A DNA stretch of 22,929 nt from Thermoplasmata archaeon (GCA_021806345.1 JAJZXP010000215.1:1-22929); one strand, 5' to 3'; positions 1 through 8,374 are shown, counted from the first letter of the stretch. The notes: generated by a model from the letters alone, not told the origin. Made by a program: numbers and translations.

Positions 1-120
1 TTGAAAATTGAAGTGATTTGCGAAACCAATTTGAAAGAACAAATAAAGCGAGCCTGGAATAGATGCCCTGCAATTTTCGCTATTCAAAATCCCATTAAAA
101 CAAGCATTTATCAGGAATAA
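1..120 (+). CDS. Possible C-terminal end of a gene entering from the left
   Basis: One frame is open from base 1 to a TAA at 118-120 and gives 39 mixed residues (LKIEVICETNLKEQIKRAWN and onward). It could be the end of a rightward gene that begins outside the window, convergent with the kinase that ends at 229. A 39-codon open frame in AT-rich DNA is weak evidence. No family is recognised, and it may be chance. Confidence 0.25.
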   Translation: MKIEVICETNLKEQIKRAWNRCPAIFAIQNPIKTSIYQE

Positions 121-189
121 CAGGGAAATTGCAGCAAGGAAATCTATCAATTTTAATATTTCATTTATTCAAAATTCAATTCGTGATTC

Positions 190-228
190 AGGTTAATTCT
201 GATACTTGCATGTCGAATGGATTAACCT
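190..228. repeat. Inverted repeat just past the kinase stop codon
   Basis: AGGTTAAT (190-197) and ATTACCCT-like partner ATTAACCT (221-228) form perfect 8-base arms around 23 bases. The right arm touches the stop codon of the leftward kinase gene. The position suits a 3'-end or termination hairpin between two convergent genes, but the loop is long and there is no strong T-run, so a regulatory or incidental role is equally possible. Confidence 0.4.
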
Positions 229-1218
229 TCAAAATCCAAGTGAATTCTTTCTCAACACTTTATCTTCATTTTCAATTAGCAGGTTGAGTTGAGCTATCAT
301 ATCATCCCTGAACTCTTCTTCCACCTTTATTCCCAGTTTGTTCAGTTTTATAATTATGCCTCCAATTGCAACATGATACCCGTAATAAAACCGAATATGG
401 CATTTTACTGAATTTCTTATTCTGTCCTGTATTATGGATCCAGCTTTCATTGTCCCACCAAGAACGGACACTTTCGGACATGATTTGAAATTTGCCAGCA
501 TGGAATTAATTACACTCGCATCGTAATCGGCTGCCTCATTGACTATTTTCAGTGCATATTCATTTCCTTCATAAGCCATCTCAATGACCCTGTGACTCAG
601 AAGAGCAACCTGTCTCTTGTTCCTCTCCCTTTCCAAAACACCCATAATCTCCCTGAAATCTCCCAAAAAATGATTCTCAACCAATTCGATGAATTCATTT
701 CCTTTCAGGATACCATCAGATTGCCTTTGTGCAATTCTCACTGCTTCTCTCCCTATCCAGGAAGCCGATCCCTCATCCCCCATGAACCATCCCCAACCAC
801 CTACCCTATTCAAAACTCCGTCCTTTTGAACATATCCTACACTTCCCGTTCCTGGCGCGAATACAACTCCATCTTCAAAAAGATTGGCCATTTTGTAAGC
901 AACGAAACCATCATTTACAACGTCCACATCTGTTCTGCCCATCATTCTTTTAATCATGCTTGTTCCAATCTTTGTAGTTTCGCTCGAATCACCAATTCCA
1001 GCTAATCCAGCAATAATATGCGAACTTTCAGTTGGATTCACACCCGAGTTCTTTCTAATTTGCCTCAGTGTATGTTCAATATCATTAACAGCAGTTTCCT
1101 CTGGCACAGTGGTGAAATTAGAAGGACCGCTGATACCAACTCCAATTACTTTTTTGGCGTTTTCATCAAAAAGTATAGAACAGGTTTTCGTTGCCCCACC
1201 ATCAATGGACAGGATCAT
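229..1218 (-). CDS. BadF/BadG/BcrA/BcrD-family kinase (2-keto-3-deoxygluconate or N-acetylglucosamine kinase-like)
   Basis: A 329-residue ASKHA-fold ATPase of the BadF/BadG/BcrA/BcrD family. The phosphate-1 loop is DGGATKT (6-12), a VNDG segment carries the likely catalytic Asp103, the phosphate-2 loop is APGTGS (121-126), the family motif GWGWFMGDEGS is at 141-151, and an LGGT adenosine motif lies near residue 254. Members of this family in Thermoplasma and Picrophilus have been characterised as 2-keto-3-deoxygluconate kinases of the Entner-Doudoroff type route; other members phosphorylate N-acetylglucosamine, so the substrate is an inference. The ATG at 1218 is supported by an AT-rich TATA element around 1239-1246, about 25 bases upstream, implying a leaderless mRNA. 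An MFS porter lies 101 bases upstream in the same direction, consistent with uptake followed by phosphorylation. Confidence 0.85.
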   Translation of the reverse strand: MILSIDGGATKTCSILFDENAKKVIGVGISGPSNFTTVPEETAVNDIEHTLRQIRKNSGVNPTESSHIIAGLAGIGDSSETTKIGTSMIKRMMGRTDVDVVNDGFVAYKMANLFEDGVVFAPGTGSVGYVQKDGVLNRVGGWGWFMGDEGSASWIGREAVRIAQRQSDGILKGNEFIELVENHFLGDFREIMGVLERERNKRQVALLSHRVIEMAYEGNEYALKIVNEAADYDASVINSMLANFKSCPKVSVLGGTMKAGSIIQDRIRNSVKCHIRFYYGYHVAIGGIIIKLNKLGIKVEEEFRDDMIAQLNLLIENEDKVLRKNSLGF

Positions 1219-1238
1219 AAACGCTGATCTTTTTAAAA

Positions 1239-1246
1239 TTTATAAT
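1239..1246 (-). promoter_or_regulatory. TATA box of the BadF-family kinase
   Basis: The minus strand reads TTATAAATTTTAAA around this point. Its centre is about 25 bases from the ATG at 1218, the spacing expected for an archaeal promoter whose transcript begins at the start codon. It gives the kinase its own promoter, separate from the MFS gene upstream. Confidence 0.5.
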
Positions 1247-1319
1247 GATTAGGTTTACTTCAACTAAAAATTGGTTAAAAACTAAAAAATTTTAATTAAA
1301 AAAAAGAAGAATTTTAACT

Positions 1320-2819
1320 CTATTCTCCAATTTTTGCACTGACTTCCCCTGCTGGCTTGAAATTCATAATTCCCTGGGACGGCTCCTCAGAGGATATTTC
1401 CAGACTGAGTCCCTTTGTCTCCCTTATGGTCAGTATGGTTACTATTGCTCCAACTATTGCCATTCCACCAAGTAACTCAAACTCCCCTCCGTTTCCAAGG
1501 GCTGTTCCTAAGATAAGGAATAAGAAAGTAAAGATACCTGCCCCAAGTTTTGCAATTGAAGCAGCAATTCCGTGTCCTGTCGATCTTATGTTTGTTGGGA
1601 ACAGTTCTGTTGGCAGTATAAAGGTCGTTGTGTTTGGTCCAATATTTCCAAAGAGATATGAAATTCCGAAGATTACAACGAACAGGTCGATATCCCCTTT
1701 CAGGAATGAATACTTGACTCCAAGTATTATGTAAGCGATAGCCATCACTCCAAATCCGACCCACTGCAATGTTCTTCTTCCAACTCTATCTATCAGACCT
1801 ACTGCAATCCAGTATCCTGGTAATGCAAAGGCACCGGCAAGAACAGTATCTCCAATTGCAACATTGAAAATTGTTCCTTTTAGTGTTGCTGCAGAACCGT
1901 ATCCTATGTTTGAAAGTATGAATCCGTTGTTCAGTGTTGTTCCATAGAAGGCCATATCAAATATGAACCAGCTGATAGTAGTTCCCAATACGAATACTAA
2001 GTATGTTTTTAGCAATTTAGCATACTTTGTTTCATGGACTTTTACTGGGGAACCACTTACATCGTCCAGGTTTGAATTCCCTGTTATTCTTCCCACTGCC
2101 TTCCTGGCTTCTGTCTCATTGCCCTGCACCTGTAATGAGAATCTCGGAGTTTCCATCAGTTTTCTTCTCAGATATACTACATAAATTGCTGGAAGTGCTC
2201 CAAAGGCTAGCATTAATCTCCATGAATCACCCAGAGGCAAAATGAAAATTGATCCCAATCCTACTAGGGCACCTGAAACTAATCCAAAGCCCTGCATTGC
2301 AAATACCATACTTACTAGCTTCCCTCTGTGCTTGGTGCTTGAATATTCACTCATAATGGTTGAGCTTATTGGGTAATCTCCACCTACTCCAATTCCCACT
2401 ATAAATCTTGTTATAATCATCATAACATAATTTACAGAAACAGCTGAAAGTAAGGTAAAAACGATCATTATGGCGAGTTCCAACCCGTACACTTTCTTCC
2501 TTCCCCATCTGTCTGATATGTGCCCGAATAGCATTGCCCCAACAAATGCTCCAAACAGAACTGCAGATGATACTCCGCCTTCAATTATTTCTACATTGGA
2601 AACGGCATATCCAAAAAGTGATGTTGTTCCCTGTATTGCACTTAAGTTAAATCCATAACTTGATGCCAATATTGGACTTGCAACTGTTAAAACGAACAAC
2701 AGGTAAGCGTCTGTAAAGAAACCCATTCCTGCAACAAACATTGTCTTAACGTGACTCTTTTTAAAACCGGAATTATCCAGTTCGTTTAAAAGGTCATTTT
2801 CCTTTTGTGATGTTGTCAT
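1320..2819 (-). CDS. MFS transporter, phosphate:H+ symporter / sugar porter-like
   Basis: A 499-residue major facilitator protein with about 12 membrane segments. Visible signatures are an acidic residue in the first segment (FFTDAYLLF, 34-42), motif A GHISDRWGRKK (99-109), and GIGVGGDYPISSTIMSEYSS (142-161), a form typical of the phosphate:H+ symporter and metabolite:H+ symporter groups. The C-terminal half repeats the DRVGRR motif. The protein moves a solute across the cytoplasmic membrane with protons; the solute cannot be read from sequence. Phosphate, an organic acid or a sugar acid are candidates, the last favoured by the kinase gene next door. The ATG at 2819 has a TATA element at 2843-2852, giving a leaderless mRNA. 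An inverted repeat at 2878-2896 lies just upstream of this promoter. Confidence 0.85.
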   Translation of the reverse strand: MTTSQKENDLLNELDNSGFKKSHVKTMFVAGMGFFTDAYLLFVLTVASPILASSYGFNLSAIQGTTSLFGYAVSNVEIIEGGVSSAVLFGAFVGAMLFGHISDRWGRKKVYGLELAIMIVFTLLSAVSVNYVMMIITRFIVGIGVGGDYPISSTIMSEYSSTKHRGKLVSMVFAMQGFGLVSGALVGLGSIFILPLGDSWRLMLAFGALPAIYVVYLRRKLMETPRFSLQVQGNETEARKAVGRITGNSNLDDVSGSPVKVHETKYAKLLKTYLVFVLGTTISWFIFDMAFYGTTLNNGFILSNIGYGSAATLKGTIFNVAIGDTVLAGAFALPGYWIAVGLIDRVGRRTLQWVGFGVMAIAYIILGVKYSFLKGDIDLFVVIFGISYLFGNIGPNTTTFILPTELFPTNIRSTGHGIAASIAKLGAGIFTFLFLILGTALGNGGEFELLGGMAIVGAIVTILTIRETKGLSLEISSEEPSQGIMNFKPAGEVSAKIGE

Positions 2820-2842
2820 TACATCAATATCGATGACATAGG

Positions 2843-2852
2843 CATATAAATT
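2843..2852 (-). promoter_or_regulatory. TATA box of the MFS gene at 1320-2819
   Basis: The minus strand reads AATTTATATG here. Its centre lies about 28 bases from the ATG at 2819, consistent with a leaderless or near-leaderless transcript. Confidence 0.5.
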
Positions 2853-2877
2853 TTCTAAGTAGAATACTTACTTGAAA

Positions 2878-2896
2878 ATAGACACAATATGTCTAT
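2878..2896. promoter_or_regulatory. Inverted repeat upstream of the MFS promoter (operator candidate)
   Basis: ATAGACA (2878-2884), spacer CAATA, TGTCTAT (2890-2896): perfect 7-base arms. It lies about 25 bases upstream of the TATA box of the MFS gene, where an archaeal activator or repressor dimer could bind. ATGTCTATAT recurs at 18483-18492. Confidence 0.4.
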
Positions 2897-2947
2897 ATAT
2901 TATAGGTAGTTATTTTTTATATTCCAATCAATTAAAGCTCATGAAAA

Positions 2948-3576
2948 TTATGACTCCAAGATCGAACCAATTTCGAATATATTAGCTCTTGTTGGAAGAA
3001 TTTCTGAAATATTTTGAAGTTCATTTCCCGAAGGATTGGGATTCAGATATTTCAAGATGAATTGAATAATGCTTTGTGTTTCATTCCATTAATGATACGA
3101 AAGAGAACTAAAAACAAGATCAAATTTCACTTGAATTGGAATGAATCTGATGCTTCCACTTAATAATCTATTTCTATCGCTAATTCCAAGTTTTTGTGTC
3201 CTGGACGTTGCGATAGAAACTATGTCAACCACTCCATCTTGAATGATTAGTGCCTGCTGCTGGTCTCACCATTCCCGTAGGCATGGTTTCATAGAGATGC
3301 AACGACTGGTTCGTTGAAAGCAGTTGGAATTACTAAGATTTACGAGTAACTCAGTGTTCCTTGAAGCATTCATATCGGAATGAAGTTAAAAGCTGCATTG
3401 TTTTCATCGAAAAAGGGGAAAGGATCTTAGTGTAGCTGTAATTTGATAAATCTGAACAATATTTATTGGATTCATTCACTTTATATTGATATTTGATTGT
3501 GGGATATCCGTGTATCTCCATGCCAAGGAATGGTAATAGTACTGCTTCCCTCAAACTCCTTACGACGTTATAACAT
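2948..3576 (-). pseudogene. Decayed gene remnant with several frameshifts
   Basis: There is no intact gene here, but leftward protein-like stretches follow one another in shifting frames: REAVLLPFLGMEIHGYPTIK (about 3465-3530), VIPTAFNEPVVASL then a stop at 3289-3291, LYETMPTGMVRPAAGTN (about 3240-3300), QALIIQDGVVDIVSIATSRT continuing to a stop at 3089-3091, and ETQSIIQFILKYLNPNPSGN continuing to a stop at 2948-2950. The order is collinear and the composition protein-like, as expected for one gene broken by several indels. I do not recognise the family. The 5' end may be lost into the neighbouring aldo/keto reductase gene that ends at 3577. Confidence 0.5.
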
Positions 3577-4617
3577 TTAAGGAAGTTCCGAAAGATTTTC
3601 AAGCCTTCCGCTTCTCTGTTGATTTTCCGCACCAAGGTCATACGGATAAGTCGCATAGATTTTACTGACTTCGTTTAGCGATTTCATGTCTGATTCCTTA
3701 AGTTTCCAACCAACACTTCCTAAATTGTCTTCCAGTTGGCTAATTGTGCGCACTCCAAGTATAGGTGATGTCACCCCTCTTCGCTGGAGGAGCCATCTCA
3801 AGGCAATCTGGGACGGGCTTTTGCCTATTTCCATTCCTAACTTCTCAAGCTGTTCCACCACTTTCCATGTGACCTCGTTTTCGTGAACCTGCTCCCACAT
3901 AGTTCTTCTTCCTTGCTTTACTGCATCTCCCTGCCTTGTGTTTTCCGGAGGTTCCTTCATTTCTTTCTTATATTTTCCAGACAAAATTCCACCTTTTAAT
4001 GGTGACCATGGCAAAACAGCAATATTATCCTCGACAGCCATTGGTATCAATTCGTTTTCTGTTGATCTGCAAAGAAGATTATATTGTGGTTGAATGCTTT
4101 TAAATCCATCATAGCCCCTGCTCAAACATATTCCATTTGATTTCTCAAATTGCCATGCCCTGAGGTTGCTTGCACCGTAGTATCTAATCACATCATCATC
4201 AACAAGATTCTGTAATGTGCTTAGAGTTTCATCAAGTGGCGTTATTGGATCCCACGCATGTATCTGCAGAAGATCAATATAGTCTGTTTTCAATCTCTCA
4301 AGACTTTTCTTAACTGAATTCAAAATGTGCTTTCTTCCCAGTCCCATGTCATTTTTAGAGCTGCCCATCCCAAACCTTACTTTGGTTGCTATCACAAAAT
4401 CATCCCTATTCATTTTATTGAGCCATTCTCCGAGTACTGATTCCGACTTTCCATTCTGATAAACGTTAGCTGTATCGATGAAATTACCCCCAGCTTCCAT
4501 AAATTTGTCCATAATCTTGAATGCATCCTCCTGACCTGTAGTCCATCCAAAAGTCATAGTACCAAGACACAGTTCACTCACAATAGTTCCAGTATTTCCT
4601 AAAGTTTTGTAGTCCAT
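3577..4617 (-). CDS. Aldo/keto reductase
   Basis: A 346-residue aldo/keto reductase of the TIM-barrel superfamily, a cytosolic NAD(P)H-dependent carbonyl reductase. The catalytic tetrad is visible: Asp48 and Tyr53 in NFIDTANVYQNGKSE, Lys79 in FVIATKVRF, His120 in LLQIHAWDP. The C-terminal cofactor region is PILGVRTISQLEDNLGS. Length and the long C-terminal tail fit the YajO/Tas/GSP69-like group rather than the short aldose reductases. The gene follows the lysine aminotransferase by 159 bases in the same direction and may be co-transcribed or have its own promoter (AT-rich element near 4643-4652). The substrate is unknown; a semialdehyde is only a contextual guess. The decayed remnant begins immediately downstream. 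Confidence 0.88.
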   Translation of the reverse strand: MDYKTLGNTGTIVSELCLGTMTFGWTTGQEDAFKIMDKFMEAGGNFIDTANVYQNGKSESVLGEWLNKMNRDDFVIATKVRFGMGSSKNDMGLGRKHILNSVKKSLERLKTDYIDLLQIHAWDPITPLDETLSTLQNLVDDDVIRYYGASNLRAWQFEKSNGICLSRGYDGFKSIQPQYNLLCRSTENELIPMAVEDNIAVLPWSPLKGGILSGKYKKEMKEPPENTRQGDAVKQGRRTMWEQVHENEVTWKVVEQLEKLGMEIGKSPSQIALRWLLQRRGVTSPILGVRTISQLEDNLGSVGWKLKESDMKSLNEVSKIYATYPYDLGAENQQRSGRLENLSELP

Positions 4618-4776
4618 ATATGAAAATCCTTTTTTGTTTATGAATATTTTCTATAGCCATCTGGGCTTTTTAAGCAATAGGCAATGAGAATAGCCTTATT
4701 TAGAATTGATAAAATTAAAATTTTTACCTGGAAAATTTTTTGATGCTTCATTTCATTAAAAATGGTTGAGGGTAAA

Positions 4777-6111
4777 TTATCGCATCTCCCTCAGGACTTC
4801 CCTTGCAATAGCAATAAACTCCTTTATATCTTCTTGAGACAGAATAAGAGCCGGCCTCAGTCTTATTGTCAGTTCCCCTGCTTTTAGGATCAAAACCCCC
4901 TTTGCGAACATTCTGTCAAAGAATTCGTCCCTTATCTTTTCTGTTCTGAGGTCAAATGCATCCATTAAGCCCACTCCTCTGGCATTTGATACCAGATTTG
5001 GAAATTCGTCACTCAGTGCGATTAACTCGTTCACAAGGATCTTTCCCATCCTTTCTGCATTCTTGATGAGGGATTCTTCCACCATGATTTCTACATATCT
5101 TTTTGCCCTTACCATATCAACTATATTTCCTCCCCATGTTGAGTTGATCCTGCTTGAAACCTTGAACACATTGTCTTTCACTTCGTCCATTCTCTCCCCT
5201 GCCATTATTCCGCATACCTGAGACTTCTTTCCAAATGAAAGAATGTCAGGCTTAATGTCATAGTGCTGGAATGCCCACCATTTGCCTGTTACACCCATAC
5301 CAGATTGTACCTCATCGACCATGAAAAGTGAGTCATTTTCTCTCACCAATTTCTCAACCCTTTTGAAGTATTCCTTTCTGAACTGGTTGTCTCCACCCTC
5401 TCCCTGTATTGGTTCCATTATAAAGGCTGCAATATCACTACTAAATTTTTGAAAATTCTGTTCCATCTCTGCAATACTTCTTTCTTCCTGTTCTTCAACA
5501 TCTTTCAAAACCTTCTCAGTGACAGGAAATCTTAGTTTAGGATTTGTAACCCTGGGCCAATCAAACTTAGGAAAATACATTGTCTTCCTGGGATCATGGG
5601 TATTTGTGAGGCTCATTGTATAACCGCTTCTTCCATGGAAAGCCTCTTTAAGATGCATAATTTTTGAGCCAACAACTCCCTTTTCTCCATACATCTGGTT
5701 TTTTCTAACCTTCCAATCAAACGCTGCCTTAAGTCCATTTTCAACTGCTAAAGCACCTCCAGAAATTAAGAATAAATACTTCATAAACTCAGGCGAAGTT
5801 TCTCTGGTAAACGTGTCAACAAATTCTGCCATCTGTTTAGTGTAAATGTCAGAATTTGTCACCTTGGTCAGGGCGGGTAACTTCAGATCTTCCATAAAAT
5901 CCGGATCAGACATTTTCGGGTGATTGAACCCGATGGGATTAGAAGCAAAGAATCCAAAAAAGTCAAGCAAAAATCTTTCATTTTTAGAATCGTACATTCG
6001 TGTACCCTTACTTTTCTTCAGATCAAGAACTATATCAAATCCATCGGCAAGCATTCTTGTTCCAATGATACCATGCACATCTTCAGGTTTAATAACTGAT
6101 TCATTCTCCAT
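4777..6111 (-). CDS. lat: L-lysine 6-aminotransferase (lysine epsilon-aminotransferase)
   Basis: A 444-residue class III PLP-dependent aminotransferase that matches lysine epsilon-aminotransferases in detail: GTRMLADGFDIVLDLKKSKG near the N-terminus, SGGALAVENGLKAAFDWK in the PLP-phosphate region, EPIQGEGGDNQFR, VDEVQSGMGVTGKWWAFQHY with the ring-stacking Asp, and the family signature DILSFGKKSQVCGIMAGERM, where Lys295 is the likely Schiff-base lysine. The known reaction moves the epsilon-amino group of L-lysine to 2-oxoglutarate, giving 2-aminoadipate 6-semialdehyde (which cyclises) and glutamate. It is soluble and usually dimeric. The TATA element TAATATACTT at 6131-6140 is 25 bases from the ATG at 6111, so the mRNA is probably leaderless. 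Two aldo/keto reductase genes flank it. An inverted repeat at 6216-6232 lies upstream. Confidence 0.9.
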   Translation of the reverse strand: MENESVIKPEDVHGIIGTRMLADGFDIVLDLKKSKGTRMYDSKNERFLLDFFGFFASNPIGFNHPKMSDPDFMEDLKLPALTKVTNSDIYTKQMAEFVDTFTRETSPEFMKYLFLISGGALAVENGLKAAFDWKVRKNQMYGEKGVVGSKIMHLKEAFHGRSGYTMSLTNTHDPRKTMYFPKFDWPRVTNPKLRFPVTEKVLKDVEEQEERSIAEMEQNFQKFSSDIAAFIMEPIQGEGGDNQFRKEYFKRVEKLVRENDSLFMVDEVQSGMGVTGKWWAFQHYDIKPDILSFGKKSQVCGIMAGERMDEVKDNVFKVSSRINSTWGGNIVDMVRAKRYVEIMVEESLIKNAERMGKILVNELIALSDEFPNLVSNARGVGLMDAFDLRTEKIRDEFFDRMFAKGVLILKAGELTIRLRPALILSQEDIKEFIAIAREVLREMR

Positions 6112-6130
6112 ATCATCTCAAAATGAATTC

Positions 6131-6140
6131 AAGTATATTA
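6131..6140 (-). promoter_or_regulatory. TATA box of lat
   Basis: The minus strand reads TAATATACTT, centred 25 bases from the ATG at 6111. A second A/T-rich element (TTAAAAAG) near 6152-6160 is an alternative that would leave a short leader. Confidence 0.5.
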
Positions 6141-6195
6141 CCCCAGATGCCCTTTTTAACTGATTGCAAAACTTTATCTTCCATAGGCAATAAAA

Positions 6196-6232
6196 ATTAC
6201 GAAATCGAATTATTAATTACGAATATCGTAAT
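6196..6232. promoter_or_regulatory. Palindrome plus half-site upstream of lat (operator candidate)
   Basis: ATTACGA (6216-6222), ATA, TCGTAAT (6226-6232) is a perfect 7-base inverted repeat. A further ATTACGA begins at 6196, exactly 20 bases (two helical turns) away, and is followed by an imperfect partner TCGAAT (6205-6210). The pair sits 85-120 bases from the lat start and downstream of the end of the second aldo/keto reductase, so lat is the only gene it could control. Confidence 0.4.
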
Positions 6233-6344
6233 AATTTTTTTAAAAAATAATTCATTCTTAGTGTTTATTTATGGAGTCTTAAAAATCATTGACGTTTAAA
6301 ATCTTCGAGAAAAGTTTTAATTGATTGGTACTCGCAATCAGATT

Positions 6345-7229
6345 TTAAGTTTGATCTCCACTCCAGGATGGTCCCTTTATGTTTTTGGCTACATCTTCCA
6401 GTATTTCAATATCTTCCCGATCCATTTTCCAGCCCATGCTACCTGAATTGTCCTTGACATGTTCAGGATTGGAAGCTCTTGGAATGGGGAAAACAAAATC
6501 ATACTTTGACTGAAACCAGTTTAAAACTACCTGCGGAACGGACTTTTTTCCGTATTTACTCTCGATTTTCTTCATTAAATCATTCATTTCAGGAGTCTGA
6601 TGTGTTAAGAGACCGTGGGCCAGAGGATAATATGCAAGAATAGCTATTTTATTTTCTCTGCAGAAAGGCACAATTTCGCTTTCTATGTTTCTATGTGCAA
6701 CATTGTAATTCATCTGTGTAGAAGATAATTCATATTTCTTAAGAGTTGAAACCGCATCTTTTGTTTGCTGAATGTTAAAATTACTTATTCCGATGTGTCT
6801 GATCTTTCCCTGTTCCACAAGGTATTCCATGGCTCTTAATGCCTCCTTCACCCTTTCCGGTTTTCCGGAAAAATGCAACTGATACAGATCTATATATTTC
6901 ATGTTTAGTTTTTTCAGGCTTCTTTCACATGACTTAATAACGCCATCATAGGAAAAGTGAAGGGGCCAGACCTTTGTTGCAATGAAAAGATCACCTCTTT
7001 CAAATCCATCCGTAGCTTTTGCAACCAGTGGCTCTGTTTCGTATATCTCTGCTGTATCGATAAAATTAATCCCGGAATTAATTGCAGTCTTAATAGCTTC
7101 AATCTTCATCTCTGAGTTTGAGCGATATCTCATAATCTTTGCTGGTACTATCCATTTGAAGTCATAATAAGTACCCACTCCCATAGGACTGACAGTCGAG
7201 TCGGTACTTCCAAATATAATCCTGTCCAT
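6345..7229 (-). CDS. Aldo/keto reductase
   Basis: A 294-residue aldo/keto reductase, smaller than and clearly different from the one at 3577-4617. The tetrad is Asp58 and Tyr63 in FIDTAEIYE, Lys86 in FIATKVWP, His119 in LYQLHFS. IRHIGISNFN is the usual strand after the active site, and FPIPRASNPEHVKDN is the C-terminal cofactor-binding segment. The protein is a cytosolic NAD(P)H-dependent oxidoreductase of unknown substrate. The ATG at 7229 is preceded by an A/T-rich element near 7250-7262 that could be its TATA box. The gene ends about 230 bases upstream of lat in the same direction; the operator-like repeat between them argues against simple co-transcription. Confidence 0.88.
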   Translation of the reverse strand: MDRIIFGSTDSTVSPMGVGTYYDFKWIVPAKIMRYRSNSEMKIEAIKTAINSGINFIDTAEIYETEPLVAKATDGFERGDLFIATKVWPLHFSYDGVIKSCERSLKKLNMKYIDLYQLHFSGKPERVKEALRAMEYLVEQGKIRHIGISNFNIQQTKDAVSTLKKYELSSTQMNYNVAHRNIESEIVPFCRENKIAILAYYPLAHGLLTHQTPEMNDLMKKIESKYGKKSVPQVVLNWFQSKYDFVFPIPRASNPEHVKDNSGSMGWKMDREDIEILEDVAKNIKGPSWSGDQT

Positions 7230-7309
7230 TACAAGTAGTTATTTACTATTGACTTAATTTAATTTTCCTTATTTTAGAATAACTTTTACGCAATATTAAG
7301 AATTACAGA

Positions 7310-7990
7310 CTATGGTTCATTCTTAACTATATTGAACAAATTAACTGTAAGTCTGTAGTTTTCCCTGAGCCACCTTCTTTTTTCTTTCCAATCTGGAACT
7401 ATATTTTCCACTGAATTCCAGAATCCGGAGGAATGATTCCTGAATCTTGTGTGGCAGAGTTCGTGAGCTACAACATAATCAACCACTTCTGGTGGTACTG
7501 AGAATAGCATTCTTGTAAATCTCAACACGTTTCTTTCATTGCACGTTCCAAATACTGTTGTGGAATTTCCCAGTCTAATTTCCTTATATTTGAAACCAAA
7601 ATCACTGCTCATTTCTATCACCCTTTTCCTCACCACCTGTTCGATCAGATTAAAAATATAATCCACTGGAGAATTGTCATTTGATCTGGGATTTCCGATA
7701 TAAAGAAATTCTCCATCTAGGATGGTATTTTCATCTGGTGAATTCACTACTTCCCTTTCCCTTCCAAGTATTATTATTCTGTTTGTATTTTTCAGTCCCA
7801 CATTTCTGAGGTATTTTTGTATCTCCAGATGGTAATTAACCGTACTTTCCATCCAAATCTTATGTCTGTCCATAAAATTTGAAATTTCATTTTTGGATAA
7901 CTTAAGTGGAACCTTAAGAACGAATTCGCAATCTTTTGAGAACTTCAAGTTTATGGACTTCCTTTTTTCCCTGATCACTTGAACTTTCAA
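7310..7990 (-). CDS. YgjP-like zinc metalloprotein (DUF45/WLM-type metallopeptidase fold)
   Basis: A 226-residue protein of the YgjP/DUF45 family. The C-terminal half carries the zinc site HELCH (176-180) in VVDYVVAHELCHTRFRNHSSGFW, with His186 the likely third ligand. The usual WGSC motif appears as FGTC (147-150). The family is gluzincin-like, is often found beside restriction-modification genes, and its biochemical activity is not firmly settled, so only a metal-dependent hydrolase can be claimed. The start at 7990 is a TTG; an in-frame GTG at 7978 is possible. TTAATTAG near 8012-8020 fits a TATA box for the TTG. The gene lies 55 bases downstream of the winged-helix gene and could be the last gene of that transcript. 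Confidence 0.8.
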   Translation of the reverse strand: MKVQVIREKRKSINLKFSKDCEFVLKVPLKLSKNEISNFMDRHKIWMESTVNYHLEIQKYLRNVGLKNTNRIIILGREREVVNSPDENTILDGEFLYIGNPRSNDNSPVDYIFNLIEQVVRKRVIEMSSDFGFKYKEIRLGNSTTVFGTCNERNVLRFTRMLFSVPPEVVDYVVAHELCHTRFRNHSSGFWNSVENIVPDWKEKRRWLRENYRLTVNLFNIVKNEP

Positions 7991-8045
7991 TCAAGAGAAA
8001 ATTACTTTTTGCTAATTAACCAATTTCATCTTCTATTGGAAAATT

Positions 8046-8354
8046 TCAATCCTCTGTCAGTACTCTCAGCATCAGTTCCTTATATTTTTTGTAAACCTCT
8101 ATTCCTTTTTCTGTTATGCTCACAGATATTCCAGGGCCATTCTTCCGGAGAACACTTCGAATACTTATAAGTCCATCCCCACTCATTTTTTCCAAGTGAT
8201 TGCTCAGGCTCCCCTTTCCACAGGATGCCACAAGCTGCAGTTCCCTGAAATTCATTTTTTTGTTTATTGCAAGTGCGATTAAGATGATCACTCTTGGAAC
8301 AGACTTCATTGATGGCTCATTCAGTTCCTTTCCAAGATCAGTAAGAGAATCCAT
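8046..8354 (-). CDS. Winged-helix transcriptional regulator (MarR/ArsR-like)
   Basis: A 102-residue protein that is essentially one winged helix: VPRVIILIALAINKKMNFRE (first helices), LQLVASCGKGSLSNHLEKMS (turn and recognition helix), DGLISIRSVLRKNGPGISVS (wing), then a C-terminal helix that probably dimerises. It resembles the stand-alone archaeal winged-helix DNA-binding domain family that often accompanies ABC-2 transporters. It is the fourth gene of the ABC unit, 20 bases after the membrane protein. A palindrome that encloses the TATA box of the unit (10677-10691) is the obvious candidate target, so negative autoregulation is inferred. The inducer would probably be the compound handled by the transporter, which is unknown. 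Confidence 0.82.
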   Translation of the reverse strand: MDSLTDLGKELNEPSMKSVPRVIILIALAINKKMNFRELQLVASCGKGSLSNHLEKMSGDGLISIRSVLRKNGPGISVSITEKGIEVYKKYKELMLRVLTED

Positions 8355-8374
8355 TCCATAATTTCCATCACCCT

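Noticed and set aside
3351..3656. A 101-codon leftward frame overlapping the end of the aldo/keto reductase
   Set aside because: Its first part is the reductase gene in another frame. Only the part below 3577 looks coding, and I treat that as a piece of the decayed remnant.
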